DNA of 11,343 nt, from NCBI GenBank assembly GCA_023440865.1, contig JAEXRM010000041.1, forward strand, positions 1-11,343, written 5' to 3'. Source of the DNA: Bacillota bacterium. GTDB taxonomy: Bacteria; Bacillota; Clostridia; DSM-8532. The stretch's first letter is position 1, and every line of letters starts with the position of its first letter. Below the pieces are notes generated by a model, which saw nothing but the letters and a program-made list of their open reading frames with translations, did not search any database and was not told where the DNA came from. The position numbers and the translations under genes were made by a program. Positions 1 through 5,801 of this stretch are shown here, piece by piece.

Positions 1-86
1 GCCGCCCATCTCGCCTCCGCACCGCTGTCCTCCACGCCGATCAACCTACCCGCCTTCCCCTGCCCATCACATCCTCCAGCCGGCCG

Positions 87-1025
87 TCACCGCAGGCTCA
101 CGGCGGCAAGGCTGCCGAAGACGACCAGCGCCAGACCATAGGTCACCCACATCAGGCGGATGGTGCGCGGGATGTCGGCGGGTTCCGGTTCGCGCAGCGC
201 ATCGCCCAGCGTCTTCTTTTCGACCCAGCGGCCTCCATAGAAGGCGCCGCCGCCCAGGCGGACGCCAAGGGCACCGGCCGTCGCCGCCTCGCTCCAGGCC
301 GAGTTCGGGCTGGGATGATTGGCATGGTCGCGCCACAGCACCCGCCAGGCGCGGCCCGCATCCTGCCGGCAAAGGAACGAGGCCGCGCACAGCAGCATGC
401 CGGTGATGCGCGCCGGAATCCAGTTGAACACATCGTCCAGGCGTGCGGAAAACCGACCGAGATCCATGTACTTTTCATTCTTGTATCCGACCATCGAGTC
501 GAGTGTGCTGGCCGCCTTGAAGGCCCACGCAAACGGCACCGCGGCCCCGAGGAGGCTGCCAAGCAGCATGAACAGCAGCGGCGCGATGACGCCGTCGGTT
601 GTGTTCTCCGCCACCGTTTCCACCGTGGCTTTTGTCACCTGCGAGGCGTCGAGCTCCGCGGTGTCGCGGCCCACGAGCATCGATACCTGCAGGCGTGCCT
701 GTTCCAGCGTTCCGCCGACGAGCGAGCGATACACCTTGCGGGCCTCATCGCCCAGGCAGCGGGGCGCCAGGGCCGCAAACAGCAGATAGACCTCAATGGC
801 GGGATGGATCAGGGAAAGACTCCAGGCAACCGCTGCCGAGACCACGACCACCGTCCCGCCCAGCACGACGCCCGCCATGCGCAGTTTCCGGCAGCGGGTG
901 CGCAACACGGTCTCCAGGGCACGGATGCCTTTTCCGATCGCAACAACCGGGTGCGGCAGCCAGTGCGGATCTCCGACCAGCACATCCAGCAGCACAGCCA
1001 ATCCGATGTACAGCAGCGGTTCCAT
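87..1025 (-). CDS. cobD: Adenosylcobinamide-phosphate synthase CobD/CbiB
   Basis: The product (312 aa) is the membrane enzyme that attaches the aminopropanol (or aminopropanol phosphate) arm to adenosylcobyric acid in the late, shared part of cobamide synthesis. The family signature GDPHWLPHPV is at residues 18-27. The conserved block ETVAENTTDGVIAPL is at 136-150, and KAASTLDSMVGYKNEKY at 170-186 is followed by FNWIPAR at 200-206. Hydrophobic segments lie near 52-72, 147-168 and 290-309, as expected for a multi-pass inner-membrane protein, and the length is normal for the family. The start is the ATG at 1023-1025, where the family signature begins correctly and AAGGGAAGGAA lies 5-6 bases upstream. 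The frame stays open far upstream to 2093, but that part is the complement of the SDR gene and is not coding. No other cob gene is visible; the next minus-strand gene would be off the left edge. Confidence 0.96.
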   Translation of the reverse strand: MEPLLYIGLAVLLDVLVGDPHWLPHPVVAIGKGIRALETVLRTRCRKLRMAGVVLGGTVVVVSAAVAWSLSLIHPAIEVYLLFAALAPRCLGDEARKVYRSLVGGTLEQARLQVSMLVGRDTAELDASQVTKATVETVAENTTDGVIAPLLFMLLGSLLGAAVPFAWAFKAASTLDSMVGYKNEKYMDLGRFSARLDDVFNWIPARITGMLLCAASFLCRQDAGRAWRVLWRDHANHPSPNSAWSEAATAGALGVRLGGGAFYGGRWVEKKTLGDALREPEPADIPRTIRLMWVTYGLALVVFGSLAAVSLR

Positions 1026-1054
1026 ATCGTTCCTTCCCTTCGACCGGCGGAAGT

Positions 1055-1073
1055 CCGGCGCGCACATCGCCGG
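1055..1073 (-). promoter_or_regulatory. Hairpin in the cobD 5' leader
   Basis: In the leader of about 117 nt predicted for cobD, CCGGCG and CGCCGG form a 6-bp stem around a 7-base loop, ending about 30 bases before the start codon. Further upstream in the same leader, GGGGGGAAG is followed after about 20 bases by CTCCTGCCGGC, which loosely recalls the 3' part of cobalamin riboswitches. The conserved 5' half (a CCCGCAACTG-like core) and a proper B12 box are not present. It may be a simple translational control hairpin or a diverged regulatory leader; I cannot decide from sequence. Confidence 0.3.
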
Positions 1074-1148
1074 CAGGAGACGGGTGGCGCAGGCGGCTTC
1101 CCCCCATGCATCCAATCCCGGCCACCTGCACTCGGCATGTCGGACACC

Positions 1149-1177
1149 ATGATACGCGCAGGGCACGCCGCTGGCAA
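1149..1177 (-). promoter_or_regulatory. Sigma70-type promoter for cobD
   Basis: Read on the minus strand, TTGCCA (1172-1177) and TATCAT (1149-1154) are separated by exactly 17 bases, each matching 5 of 6 consensus positions. Transcription would start near 1142 and give a leader of about 117 nt before the cobD ATG at 1025. This is the best promoter match in the window. Confidence 0.6.
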
Positions 1178-1181
1178 CCGA

Positions 1182-1212
1182 TTGCGGCACAATGCAACAA
1201 ATTGTCGCACAA
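1182..1212. repeat. Paired 11-bp direct repeat between cobD and the SDR gene
   Basis: TTGCGGCACAA (1182-1192) and TTGTCGCACAA (1202-1212) agree at 9 of 11 positions, and their starts are exactly 20 bases apart, about two helical turns. The second copy also has dyad ends, TTGT-CGC-ACAA. The pair lies directly upstream of the cobD -35 element at 1172-1177 and about 40-70 bases upstream of the likely SDR promoter. This is where a regulator serving either gene could bind. No regulator family is recognisable from the motif. Confidence 0.45.
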
Positions 1213-1253
1213 CCCGTCAAAATCAAAACAATCCGGTACAGACAGGTCATCCC

Positions 1254-1283
1254 ATGACACCTGCGCCCGCCGGATGATATGCT
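1254..1283 (+). promoter_or_regulatory. Probable promoter of the SDR gene
   Basis: ATGACA (1254-1259; 5 of 6 to the -35 consensus) and TATGCT (1278-1283; 4 of 6 to the -10 consensus) are separated by 18 bases. They would start a transcript near 1290, about 30-40 bases ahead of the SDR start. The -10 is weak, so this is a candidate only. Confidence 0.4.
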
Positions 1284-1319
1284 GTTGGTGGCAAACGGCC
1301 GGATGACGATGGAACGGAG

Positions 1320-2078
1320 ATGAAGAAGAAGATGGGCGGACGATTCGACAACCAGGTGGTCCTCATCACCGGCGCAAGCCGCGGCATCGGTCGTGCGTGC
1401 GCCCTCGCCTTCGCGCGGGAAGGGGCCGGGATTGCCGCCAACTACCGCTCCGACGACGGCATGGCGGCGTCCCTGGCGGCCGAACTGGATGCGCTCGGCG
1501 CACCCTGCCTGCTCCTGAAGGCCGACGTATCGGACGAAGCGCAGGTGGCCGGCATGGTCGCCCGCTGTCTGGCGCGCTTCGGCCGCATCGACGTGCTGGT
1601 GAACAACGCCGGCATCGCGCTGGAGCATCCTTTCGAAGAAAAAAAGGCCGACCACTGGCGGCAGGTGCTGTCCGTCAATCTGGTCGGCGCATTTCTCGTG
1701 GCCAAGGCGGCCTCGGTTCCGATGATGGAGAGCCGTCATGGGAAAATCGTGAACGTCGCCTCCACCAACGGGCTGGACTTCTTCTCCCCTTCCGCGATGG
1801 AGTACGATGCCTCGAAGGCGGGTCTGGTGGCGCTCACGAAAAACCTGGCCATCCAGCTGCAACCCCATGTGAACGTGAACGCCGTGGCGCCCGGCTGGGT
1901 GGAGACGGACATGAACCGCGACCTGCCGGCAGGCTTTCTGGAATCGGAAGCGGAGCGGGTCTACAAAAAGCGCATCGGCACACCCGACGACATCGCCAAA
2001 GCCATTCTGTTCCTCGCCTCCGCGGACGCCGACTACGTCAACGCGGCCGTGCTGACCGTGGACGGCGGATATCACTGA
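1320..2078 (+). CDS. SDR-family NAD(P)-dependent oxidoreductase (FabG-like)
   Basis: This is a classical short-chain dehydrogenase/reductase of 252 aa. The cofactor loop TGASRGIG is at residues 17-24, NNAG at 95-98 and the active-site Asn at 121. Ser149 precedes the catalytic YDASK (Tyr163, Lys167). PGWVETDM follows the active site, and the chain ends in the usual LTVDGGY. An Arg just after the second beta strand (NYRS, 41-44) favours NADP(H), which is an inference. The substrate is unknown; FabG-like and sugar/alcohol dehydrogenase-like members share all these motifs. The start is uncertain: GGAG abuts the ATG at 1320, while the ATG at 1332 (MGGRFDNQ) starts closer to where the Rossmann fold normally begins, with GGAG 12 bases upstream. 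The gene is divergent from cobD and stands alone on its strand. Confidence 0.93.
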   Translation: MKKKMGGRFDNQVVLITGASRGIGRACALAFAREGAGIAANYRSDDGMAASLAAELDALGAPCLLLKADVSDEAQVAGMVARCLARFGRIDVLVNNAGIALEHPFEEKKADHWRQVLSVNLVGAFLVAKAASVPMMESRHGKIVNVASTNGLDFFSPSAMEYDASKAGLVALTKNLAIQLQPHVNVNAVAPGWVETDMNRDLPAGFLESEAERVYKKRIGTPDDIAKAILFLASADADYVNAAVLTVDGGYH

Positions 2079-2083
2079 CCGGC

Positions 2084-2107
2084 CCGCCGGCACGCATCAG
2101 CCGGCGG
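2084..2107. terminator. Hairpin between the convergent SDR and hydrolase genes
   Basis: CCGCCGGC (2084-2091) and GCCGGCGG (2100-2107) form a perfect 8-bp GC stem with an 8-base loop. The structure starts 5 bases after the SDR stop, and its loop contains the stop codon of the opposing hydrolase gene, so it could end transcripts from both sides. There is no T-run on either strand, so it is not a textbook intrinsic terminator. Confidence 0.4.
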
Positions 2108-2654
2108 CATGCGCCGCAATCCATGCATCCGCCTTCACGACGGTGGCGAACACCCCGGACATCGCCGCAAGAAACGCCTGCTGCGCCTGTTCGGCCGGAA
2201 CCAGGACATCGCCGCGCTGCAGGTCGCGCGTGGCGCAGGCGTCCTCGATCAGGTCGACGCCATACCCCTGGCCAACCGCCGAACGCACCGTCGTGTCGAT
2301 GCACATGTGGGTCATCATGCCGGCAACGACCAATCGATCCACGCCCGCCTCATCCAGCCGCACCTTCAGATCCGTGCCCAGAAAGCTGTCCGGCGCATGC
2401 TTGACGATGACGGCTTCCCCGCCATGTGGCGCACACGATGCGTGGATCTCCGCCCCCACCGTGTCGGGGAGAAAAAAGTCGGCCTGTGCATGCAGGCTGA
2501 CATGTCGGATATGAAAGACCGGCCAGCCCTTTTCCCGAAAGAGCGCCAACAGCCTTGCCGCCTCGCCGGCCGCCTGTTCCGGACCAACCAGCTCGTGCCG
2601 GCCGCCGGGAAAGTAGTCATTTTGGATGTCCACCAGAACCAGTGCTGTCTTCAT
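2097..2654 (-). CDS. Isochorismatase-family cysteine hydrolase
   Basis: The 185-aa product has the family catalytic triad: Asp9 in LVDIQNDYF, Lys85 in VIVKHAPDSF and the nucleophile Cys118 in GMMTHMCIDTTVR. It also shows HIRHVS at 48-53 and FFLPDTVGAEIH at 60-71. These enzymes hydrolyse amides or vinyl ethers through the Cys. The zinc-site residues typical of nicotinamidase PncA (a DWH-type motif) are absent, so it is better called a cysteine hydrolase of unknown substrate. The start is the ATG at 2652-2654, since MKTALVLVDIQNDYF is the normal family N-terminus; AGAGAGG lies 12 bases upstream. An ATG at 2664 directly abuts that SD, and one at 2682 has none. The gene lies 71 bases downstream of the HxlR regulator on the same strand, probably as one transcript, and converges on the SDR gene. 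Confidence 0.92.
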   Translation of the reverse strand: MKTALVLVDIQNDYFPGGRHELVGPEQAAGEAARLLALFREKGWPVFHIRHVSLHAQADFFLPDTVGAEIHASCAPHGGEAVIVKHAPDSFLGTDLKVRLDEAGVDRLVVAGMMTHMCIDTTVRSAVGQGYGVDLIEDACATRDLQRGDVLVPAEQAQQAFLAAMSGVFATVVKADAWIAAHAAG

Positions 2655-2725
2655 ATCGGAACCCATCCTCTCTTGCGCGTTCATACAGTCACAGCGTATG
2701 TCCGACGGGATCCGGCGTCAATTCC

Positions 2726-3190
2726 TTACTTTTTGGTCAGTATGGTTGCTGGCGCGCAGGCATCGGCACGTCCTTGCGCGTTCTCATCGCCGGCGGGCTT
2801 CGGCGCGGGAACCTCCGGCGCGGGGACCTCCGGCACGGCAATGCCCTTGGACCTGAGCAGCTCCGCCTGGCCGCATTCCACCATGTAGGCGACGCCGATG
2901 TCCTGCATGATCCGTACTGCACGCAGCAGCTGCCCGCCCCGCTCCGTCAGCCAATACGACACATGCAGCGGGTATCCCTCGCCGCTGGTCTTGCCGATCA
3001 CGCCGAACGCCTGCAGCTCCTTGAGCTGCTGCAGCAGCATCTTCTCGGAGATGCCGGCGGTTTCCCGCAACAGCTGGGAGAAGGACCGGGGGCCTTCGCG
3101 CAGCTGGAACACCAGCAGGGTCTTCCATTTGCCCCTGATCAGGTCGTGAACGATTTCGAGCGGACAGGTGTATTCCTCCCGGATGCGCAT
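2726..3190 (-). CDS. HxlR-family winged-helix transcriptional regulator
   Basis: The 154-aa product starts with the HxlR signature: Cys9 in YTCPLEIVHDLIRGKWK (7-23), then LVFQLREGPRSFSQLLRE, the helix-turn-helix region GISEKMLLQQLKELQ (46-60) and a wing ending in YWLTERG (79-85). Family members bind as dimers and often control a divergent or adjacent gene in response to redox or electrophile signals. Here the candidate targets are the divergent ABC exporter, the downstream hydrolase and the regulator itself. The start at 3188-3190 is supported by GAAAGGGG 5 bases upstream and by the family N-terminus. The open frame reaches 3280 but has no homology there. Residues 119-134 form an Ala/Pro/Val/Glu repeat followed by a polar tail, about 35-40 residues longer than a minimal HxlR protein. 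Confidence 0.93.
   Translation of the reverse strand: MRIREEYTCPLEIVHDLIRGKWKTLLVFQLREGPRSFSQLLRETAGISEKMLLQQLKELQAFGVIGKTSGEGYPLHVSYWLTERGGQLLRAVRIMQDIGVAYMVECGQAELLRSKGIAVPEVPAPEVPAPKPAGDENAQGRADACAPATILTKK
2801..2830. repeat. 15-bp tandem repeat inside the HxlR gene
   Basis: CGGCGCGGGAACCTC (2801-2815) is followed at once by CGGCGCGGGGACCTC (2816-2830), differing at one base, and then by the start of a third unit. It encodes the repeated pentapeptide P-A-P-E-V in the C-terminal tail of the regulator. As the unit is a multiple of three, copy-number slippage would lengthen or shorten the tail without breaking the frame. Confidence 0.75.
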
Positions 3191-3269
3191 GCATGCCCCT
3201 TTCCGTCGGCGGCGGATGACAGGGGGATGTCCGGCGGTGACGATCGCGGAATGCTTATCCACCCTGTCG

Positions 3270-3351
3270 CCTTCCATCATACATCAACAAGGGACGACAA
3301 GAAAAACGGCGAAACCTTCCATTTACACACCACCCTCGCCCCGCGTGCTAT
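3270..3351. promoter_or_regulatory. Divergent HxlR/ABC promoter region with repeated motif
   Basis: For the exporter (plus), TTTACA (3322-3327) lies 18 bases before TGCTAT (3346-3351); the -35 is fair and the -10 poor. For the regulator (minus), TATGAT (3276-3281 on the complement) matches 5 of 6 of the -10 consensus, with only a weak -35 at 3299-3304. The octamer CCTTCCAT occurs at 3270-3277 and again at 3315-3322, each followed within a few bases by TACA. The first copy overlaps the regulator -10 and the second the exporter -35, so one bound protein could control both promoters. HxlR is the obvious candidate, by inference. Confidence 0.45.
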
Positions 3352-3381
3352 CGTTGTGCCATCACGAAGAGGAGGATGCAC

Positions 3382-4104
3382 ATGGACGACATCGTACGCA
3401 TCGAAAATCTGTCCAAGTCCTACGACAACCGTCCCGCAGTCCGCGGCCTGAGCCTCTCCGTCCCGAGGGGGACGGTTTTCGGGTTGCTCGGCGCCAACGG
3501 TTCGGGCAAGACCACCACCATCGAATGCGCTTTGGGAACCAAAACCATGGACAAGGGAACCGTCTCCATCCTCGGCATGAACCCGGTCACGGACCGGAAG
3601 CGGCTGTTCGAGCGGGTTGGCGTCCAGTTCCAGGAATCGGGACACCAGGAAGGCATCCGCGTCGGCGAGCTCTGCGAGCTGACGGCCGCACTCTATGCCA
3701 AGCCCGCGCAACCCGGCGCACTGCTTGCCCAGTTCGGGCTGCTCGAGAAAAAGGACGCGCTCGTCCGCGAACTCTCCGGCGGCCAGAAACAGCGCCTGTT
3801 CATCGTGCTGGCGCTCCTGCCGCAACCGGAGGTCGTCTTCCTCGACGAACTGACGACCGGGCTCGACGTGAAGGCGCGCCGGGATGTGTGGCAGTATCTC
3901 AAGCGGATGAAAGCCGATGGCCTGACAATTGTCCTCACCTCGCACTTCATGGACGAGGTGGAGGCGCTGTGCGACCGGATCATGATCCTGCGGCACGGCG
4001 AAACCGTGTTTTCGGGAACGGTCGGCCAGGCAATCGAACAGAGCCCGCATGGCACGTTCGAGGCGGCATACCTGTGGCACGCAGGAGAGGAGGAAAGCGC
4101 ATGA
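3382..4104 (+). CDS. ABC-2 type exporter, ATP-binding protein
   Basis: The 240-aa nucleotide-binding subunit has the Walker A motif GANGSGKT at residues 37-44, a Q-loop Gln near 82-84, the signature LSGGQKQR at 131-138, Walker B VVFLDE at 151-156 and the switch His188 in LTSHFMDEVE. The usual LDEPTTGLD reads LDELTTGLD here (Pro to Leu), a variant I recall from exporters of this class, so probably not damaging. The start is the second ATG (3382): AGGAGG ends 6 bases before it, whereas the ATG at 3376 abuts the SD. The gene overlaps the permease gene by 4 bases (ATGA), so the two should be translated together. The substrate is unknown; a drug or lipid-like compound is typical for an exporter beside an HxlR regulator. 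Confidence 0.95.
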   Translation: MDDIVRIENLSKSYDNRPAVRGLSLSVPRGTVFGLLGANGSGKTTTIECALGTKTMDKGTVSILGMNPVTDRKRLFERVGVQFQESGHQEGIRVGELCELTAALYAKPAQPGALLAQFGLLEKKDALVRELSGGQKQRLFIVLALLPQPEVVFLDELTTGLDVKARRDVWQYLKRMKADGLTIVLTSHFMDEVEALCDRIMILRHGETVFSGTVGQAIEQSPHGTFEAAYLWHAGEEESA

Positions 4105-4856
4105 AAACCTTCGCCACCCTGTTCCGGATTGAACTGAAGCTGTCGCTGCGCGGCATGGACATGATCATCTTCGCCCTGGGCATGCCGGTCGTCGTGCTGG
4201 TGATCCTGGGCATGCTCTACGGGGACAAGCCCGCATTCGCGGGCGCCCCGTACCGCTTCCTCGACCAGTCGTTCGGCGCGGTCGCCTCGATCGCGATCTG
4301 CGCCGGCGGCATGATGGGCCTGCCGTTGGTCGTCTCGGACTACCGGAGCCGGCAAATCCTCAAGCGGTTGCGGGTCACGCCGGTCCATCCCGCCATGATC
4401 CTGTTCGTGCAGGTCGCCATCCAGGCCCTGTACGCGCTCGTTTCCCTGCTCGTGCTGCTAGCTGTCGCCACCCTGTTTTTCGACTTCCGCATGCGGGGGA
4501 ATCCACTCTTGTTCGTGCTCGGCTGGCTGCTGGTGCTCGTGTCGATGTACAGCATCGGCATGATGGTGGGCGGCATTTCCCGGAACACGAAGACGGCCGG
4601 CATCATCGCGAGCATCCTGTACTTTCCGATGCTGGTCTTTTCCGGCGCAACCCTGCCCTACGAGGTGATGCCGCCCGTCCTGCAGCAGGTCGTGCAGGTG
4701 CTGCCGCTGACGCAGGGGATCCACCTGCTCAAGGCCTCGACGCTGGGGCTGCCGGCGCAACAGGCAGCCGGCGCCATCGTGCTGCTGTCCCTGATCGCCC
4801 TTGCCTGCACCGCGGTCGCCATCCGGGGCTTCAAGTGGGAAAGCGGGCCGGGATGA
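4101..4856 (+). CDS. ABC-2 type exporter, permease subunit
   Basis: The 251-aa protein has about six hydrophobic segments, near residues 21-40, 58-78, 98-128, 135-155, 163-185 and 218-238. Between segments 2 and 3 is SDYRSRQILKRLRVTP (79-94), the charged cytoplasmic loop motif of ABC-2 permeases. The segment-5 region ends in FSGATLPYEVMP, also characteristic of the family. Two copies with two ATPase subunits should form the exporter. AGGAGG lies 7 bases before the ATG, inside the end of the ATPase gene. The transcript is followed by a repeat-rich spacer with a strong hairpin. Nothing in the sequence shows the substrate. Confidence 0.94.
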   Translation: MKTFATLFRIELKLSLRGMDMIIFALGMPVVVLVILGMLYGDKPAFAGAPYRFLDQSFGAVASIAICAGGMMGLPLVVSDYRSRQILKRLRVTPVHPAMILFVQVAIQALYALVSLLVLLAVATLFFDFRMRGNPLLFVLGWLLVLVSMYSIGMMVGGISRNTKTAGIIASILYFPMLVFSGATLPYEVMPPVLQQVVQVLPLTQGIHLLKASTLGLPAQQAAGAIVLLSLIALACTAVAIRGFKWESGPG

Positions 4857-4877
4857 CCGGCCGCGCGTGACCGGCCG

Positions 4878-4905
4878 GAGGCGGTCGGGCCGAGGCGGTC
4901 GGGCC
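4878..4905. repeat. Perfect 14-bp tandem duplication
   Basis: GAGGCGGTCGGGCC is present twice back to back (4878-4891 and 4892-4905), just after the permease stop and just before the large hairpin. It is a plain short tandem duplication with no coding role. Confidence 0.85.
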
Positions 4906-4910
4906 GCCAT

Positions 4911-4943
4911 CGCGGGAATGCCGGTGATTCCGGCATTCCCGCG
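4911..4943. terminator. Perfect 14-bp hairpin between convergent permease and aat genes
   Basis: CGCGGGAATGCCGG (4911-4924) and CCGGCATTCCCGCG (4930-4943) are perfect inverted complements around the loop TGATT. The position between two converging genes suits a bidirectional terminator, although there is no T-tract. Sequences of this form (GGGAAT...ATTCCC palindromes with a small loop) also occur as dispersed REP-like elements in many GC-rich genomes, so it may be one copy of such a family. Confidence 0.6.
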
Positions 4944-4950
4944 CACCTTC

Positions 4951-5005
4951 GCGCCATGCGTGCGGCGATCCGCGGTCTTTTGCGCCATGTGTCCGGCGCT
5001 CCGCC
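4951..5005. repeat. Imperfect 24-bp direct repeat downstream of aat
   Basis: The 24 bases at 4951-4974 and those at 4982-5005 agree at 20 positions; both begin GCGCCATG and contain CGGCG followed by TCCGC. The copies are offset by 31 bases and occupy the rest of the spacer between the hairpin and the aat stop codon. With the tandem 14-mer and the hairpin, they make this the most repetitive short spacer in the window. Confidence 0.6.
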
Positions 5006-5012
5006 ACCGGCA

Positions 5013-5801
5013 TCAGGCGAGCACCGTATAGACGCCCCCGGCAACCCGCTCCCAGAAGGAATCCGCATCAGCTGCACCCATGGCGGCCTCGATCAGGGGC
5101 ATGTACTGCGCCCGCGGCATGTCCGTCGCCCCCCACTCCAGAAAATGCCGGGCGGGAAACTGCGTGTCGATCACCCGCTCCCCGGTTTGCAGGTACTGCT
5201 GCGCCAGGACCGCCATGGCAATCTTCGATGCCTGGTCCTCGATCGAGAACATCGACTCGAGGCTGAAATAACACCCGATCACGACACCGAACAGCCCCCC
5301 CGTCATCCGATCGCCATCCCAGGTCTCGACCGAATGCGCATGCCCGGTCTCATGCAACGCCTGGTAGACGCCGATGATCCGCTCGTTGAGCCAGACCTCG
5401 TCCGGACGCGTGTCGCGGCACCGCCGGACCACCTCGCCGAAGGCACGGTCGAAGGTCACCTGCCGCCTGTTCTTCTTCAGGAACCGGAGCATGTTGTTCT
5501 GGAGCCGGAACTGGCCGGTCCGGAAAATCCCCCGGCTGCGGGGTGCCCACCACAGAATCGGCTCGTCCGCGTAAAAGTAGGGAAAGATGCCCTGCCGGTA
5601 GGCCTTGAGCATCCATTCCCCATCCAGCAGGCCGCCATAGGCAAGCAGGCCCGTGTCATCGGCCTTCTCCGATGGCGGAAAGCAATCGGGCGACCTCACC
5701 CGGGGTACCCGCCGCACCCAGTATTTCAGCCGTTTCCGATACAGTCTGGCCAGTCCGCCGCGAAAAATCCGGCTGTCCAAACGCCGAAGCAGTGCCTTCA
5801 T
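5013..5801 (-). CDS. aat: Leucyl/phenylalanyl-tRNA--protein transferase
   Basis: Aat moves Leu or Phe from aminoacyl-tRNA to the N-terminal Arg or Lys of proteins, marking them for ClpAP/ClpS degradation; it is cytoplasmic. Family blocks are in order: GLLAYGG (51-57), AYRQGIFPYF (67-76), PILWWAPRSRGIF (81-93), GHAHSVETW (153-161), GGLFGVVIGCYFSLESMFS (168-186), ASK (191-193) and IDTQF (211-215). At 262 aa it is about 25-30 residues longer than E. coli Aat, mostly from an Arg/Lys-rich N-terminus (residues 1-36). The start at 5799-5801 has GGGAGGAGG about 7 bases upstream and overlaps the stop of the preceding FemAB-like gene as ATGA, so the two are translationally coupled. That neighbourhood is unusual; aat is more familiar beside clp or infA genes. 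Confidence 0.93.
   Translation of the reverse strand: MKALLRRLDSRIFRGGLARLYRKRLKYWVRRVPRVRSPDCFPPSEKADDTGLLAYGGLLDGEWMLKAYRQGIFPYFYADEPILWWAPRSRGIFRTGQFRLQNNMLRFLKKNRRQVTFDRAFGEVVRRCRDTRPDEVWLNERIIGVYQALHETGHAHSVETWDGDRMTGGLFGVVIGCYFSLESMFSIEDQASKIAMAVLAQQYLQTGERVIDTQFPARHFLEWGATDMPRAQYMPLIEAAMGAADADSFWERVAGGVYTVLA

Noticed and set aside
1..86. A possible TTG start at 42-44 (minus) opens a frame to the left edge that could be the next gene after cobD.
   Set aside because: Only about 14 codons are visible, no family motif can be recognised and the ribosome binding site is weak.
1071..1084. GGCAGGAGACGGG resembles a B12 box on the plus strand.
   Set aside because: It is on the wrong strand for cobD, the rest of a cobalamin riboswitch is not found 5' of it, and downstream on that strand is an SDR gene rather than a B12 gene.
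1026..2093. An open minus-strand frame joins cobD to more than 350 upstream codons.
   Set aside because: The extension is the complement of the SDR gene and spacer, has no family match, and the ATG at 1025 has a good SD and the correct CobD N-terminus.
3168..4100. A long plus-strand frame fused to the permease, reading through the ATPase gene in another frame.
   Set aside because: It is Arg/Pro-rich shadow translation of GC-rich DNA; the ATPase frame contains all ABC motifs and a proper SD.
4878..5005. Clustered short repeats considered as a CRISPR array.
   Set aside because: The repeats differ in length and sequence, there are no regular spacers and no cas genes nearby.
4457..5077. Minus-strand frames across the permease end and the repeat spacer.
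   Set aside because: They are low-complexity Arg/Pro/Gly translations of the repeats and the complement of the permease gene, with no ribosome binding site or family motif.
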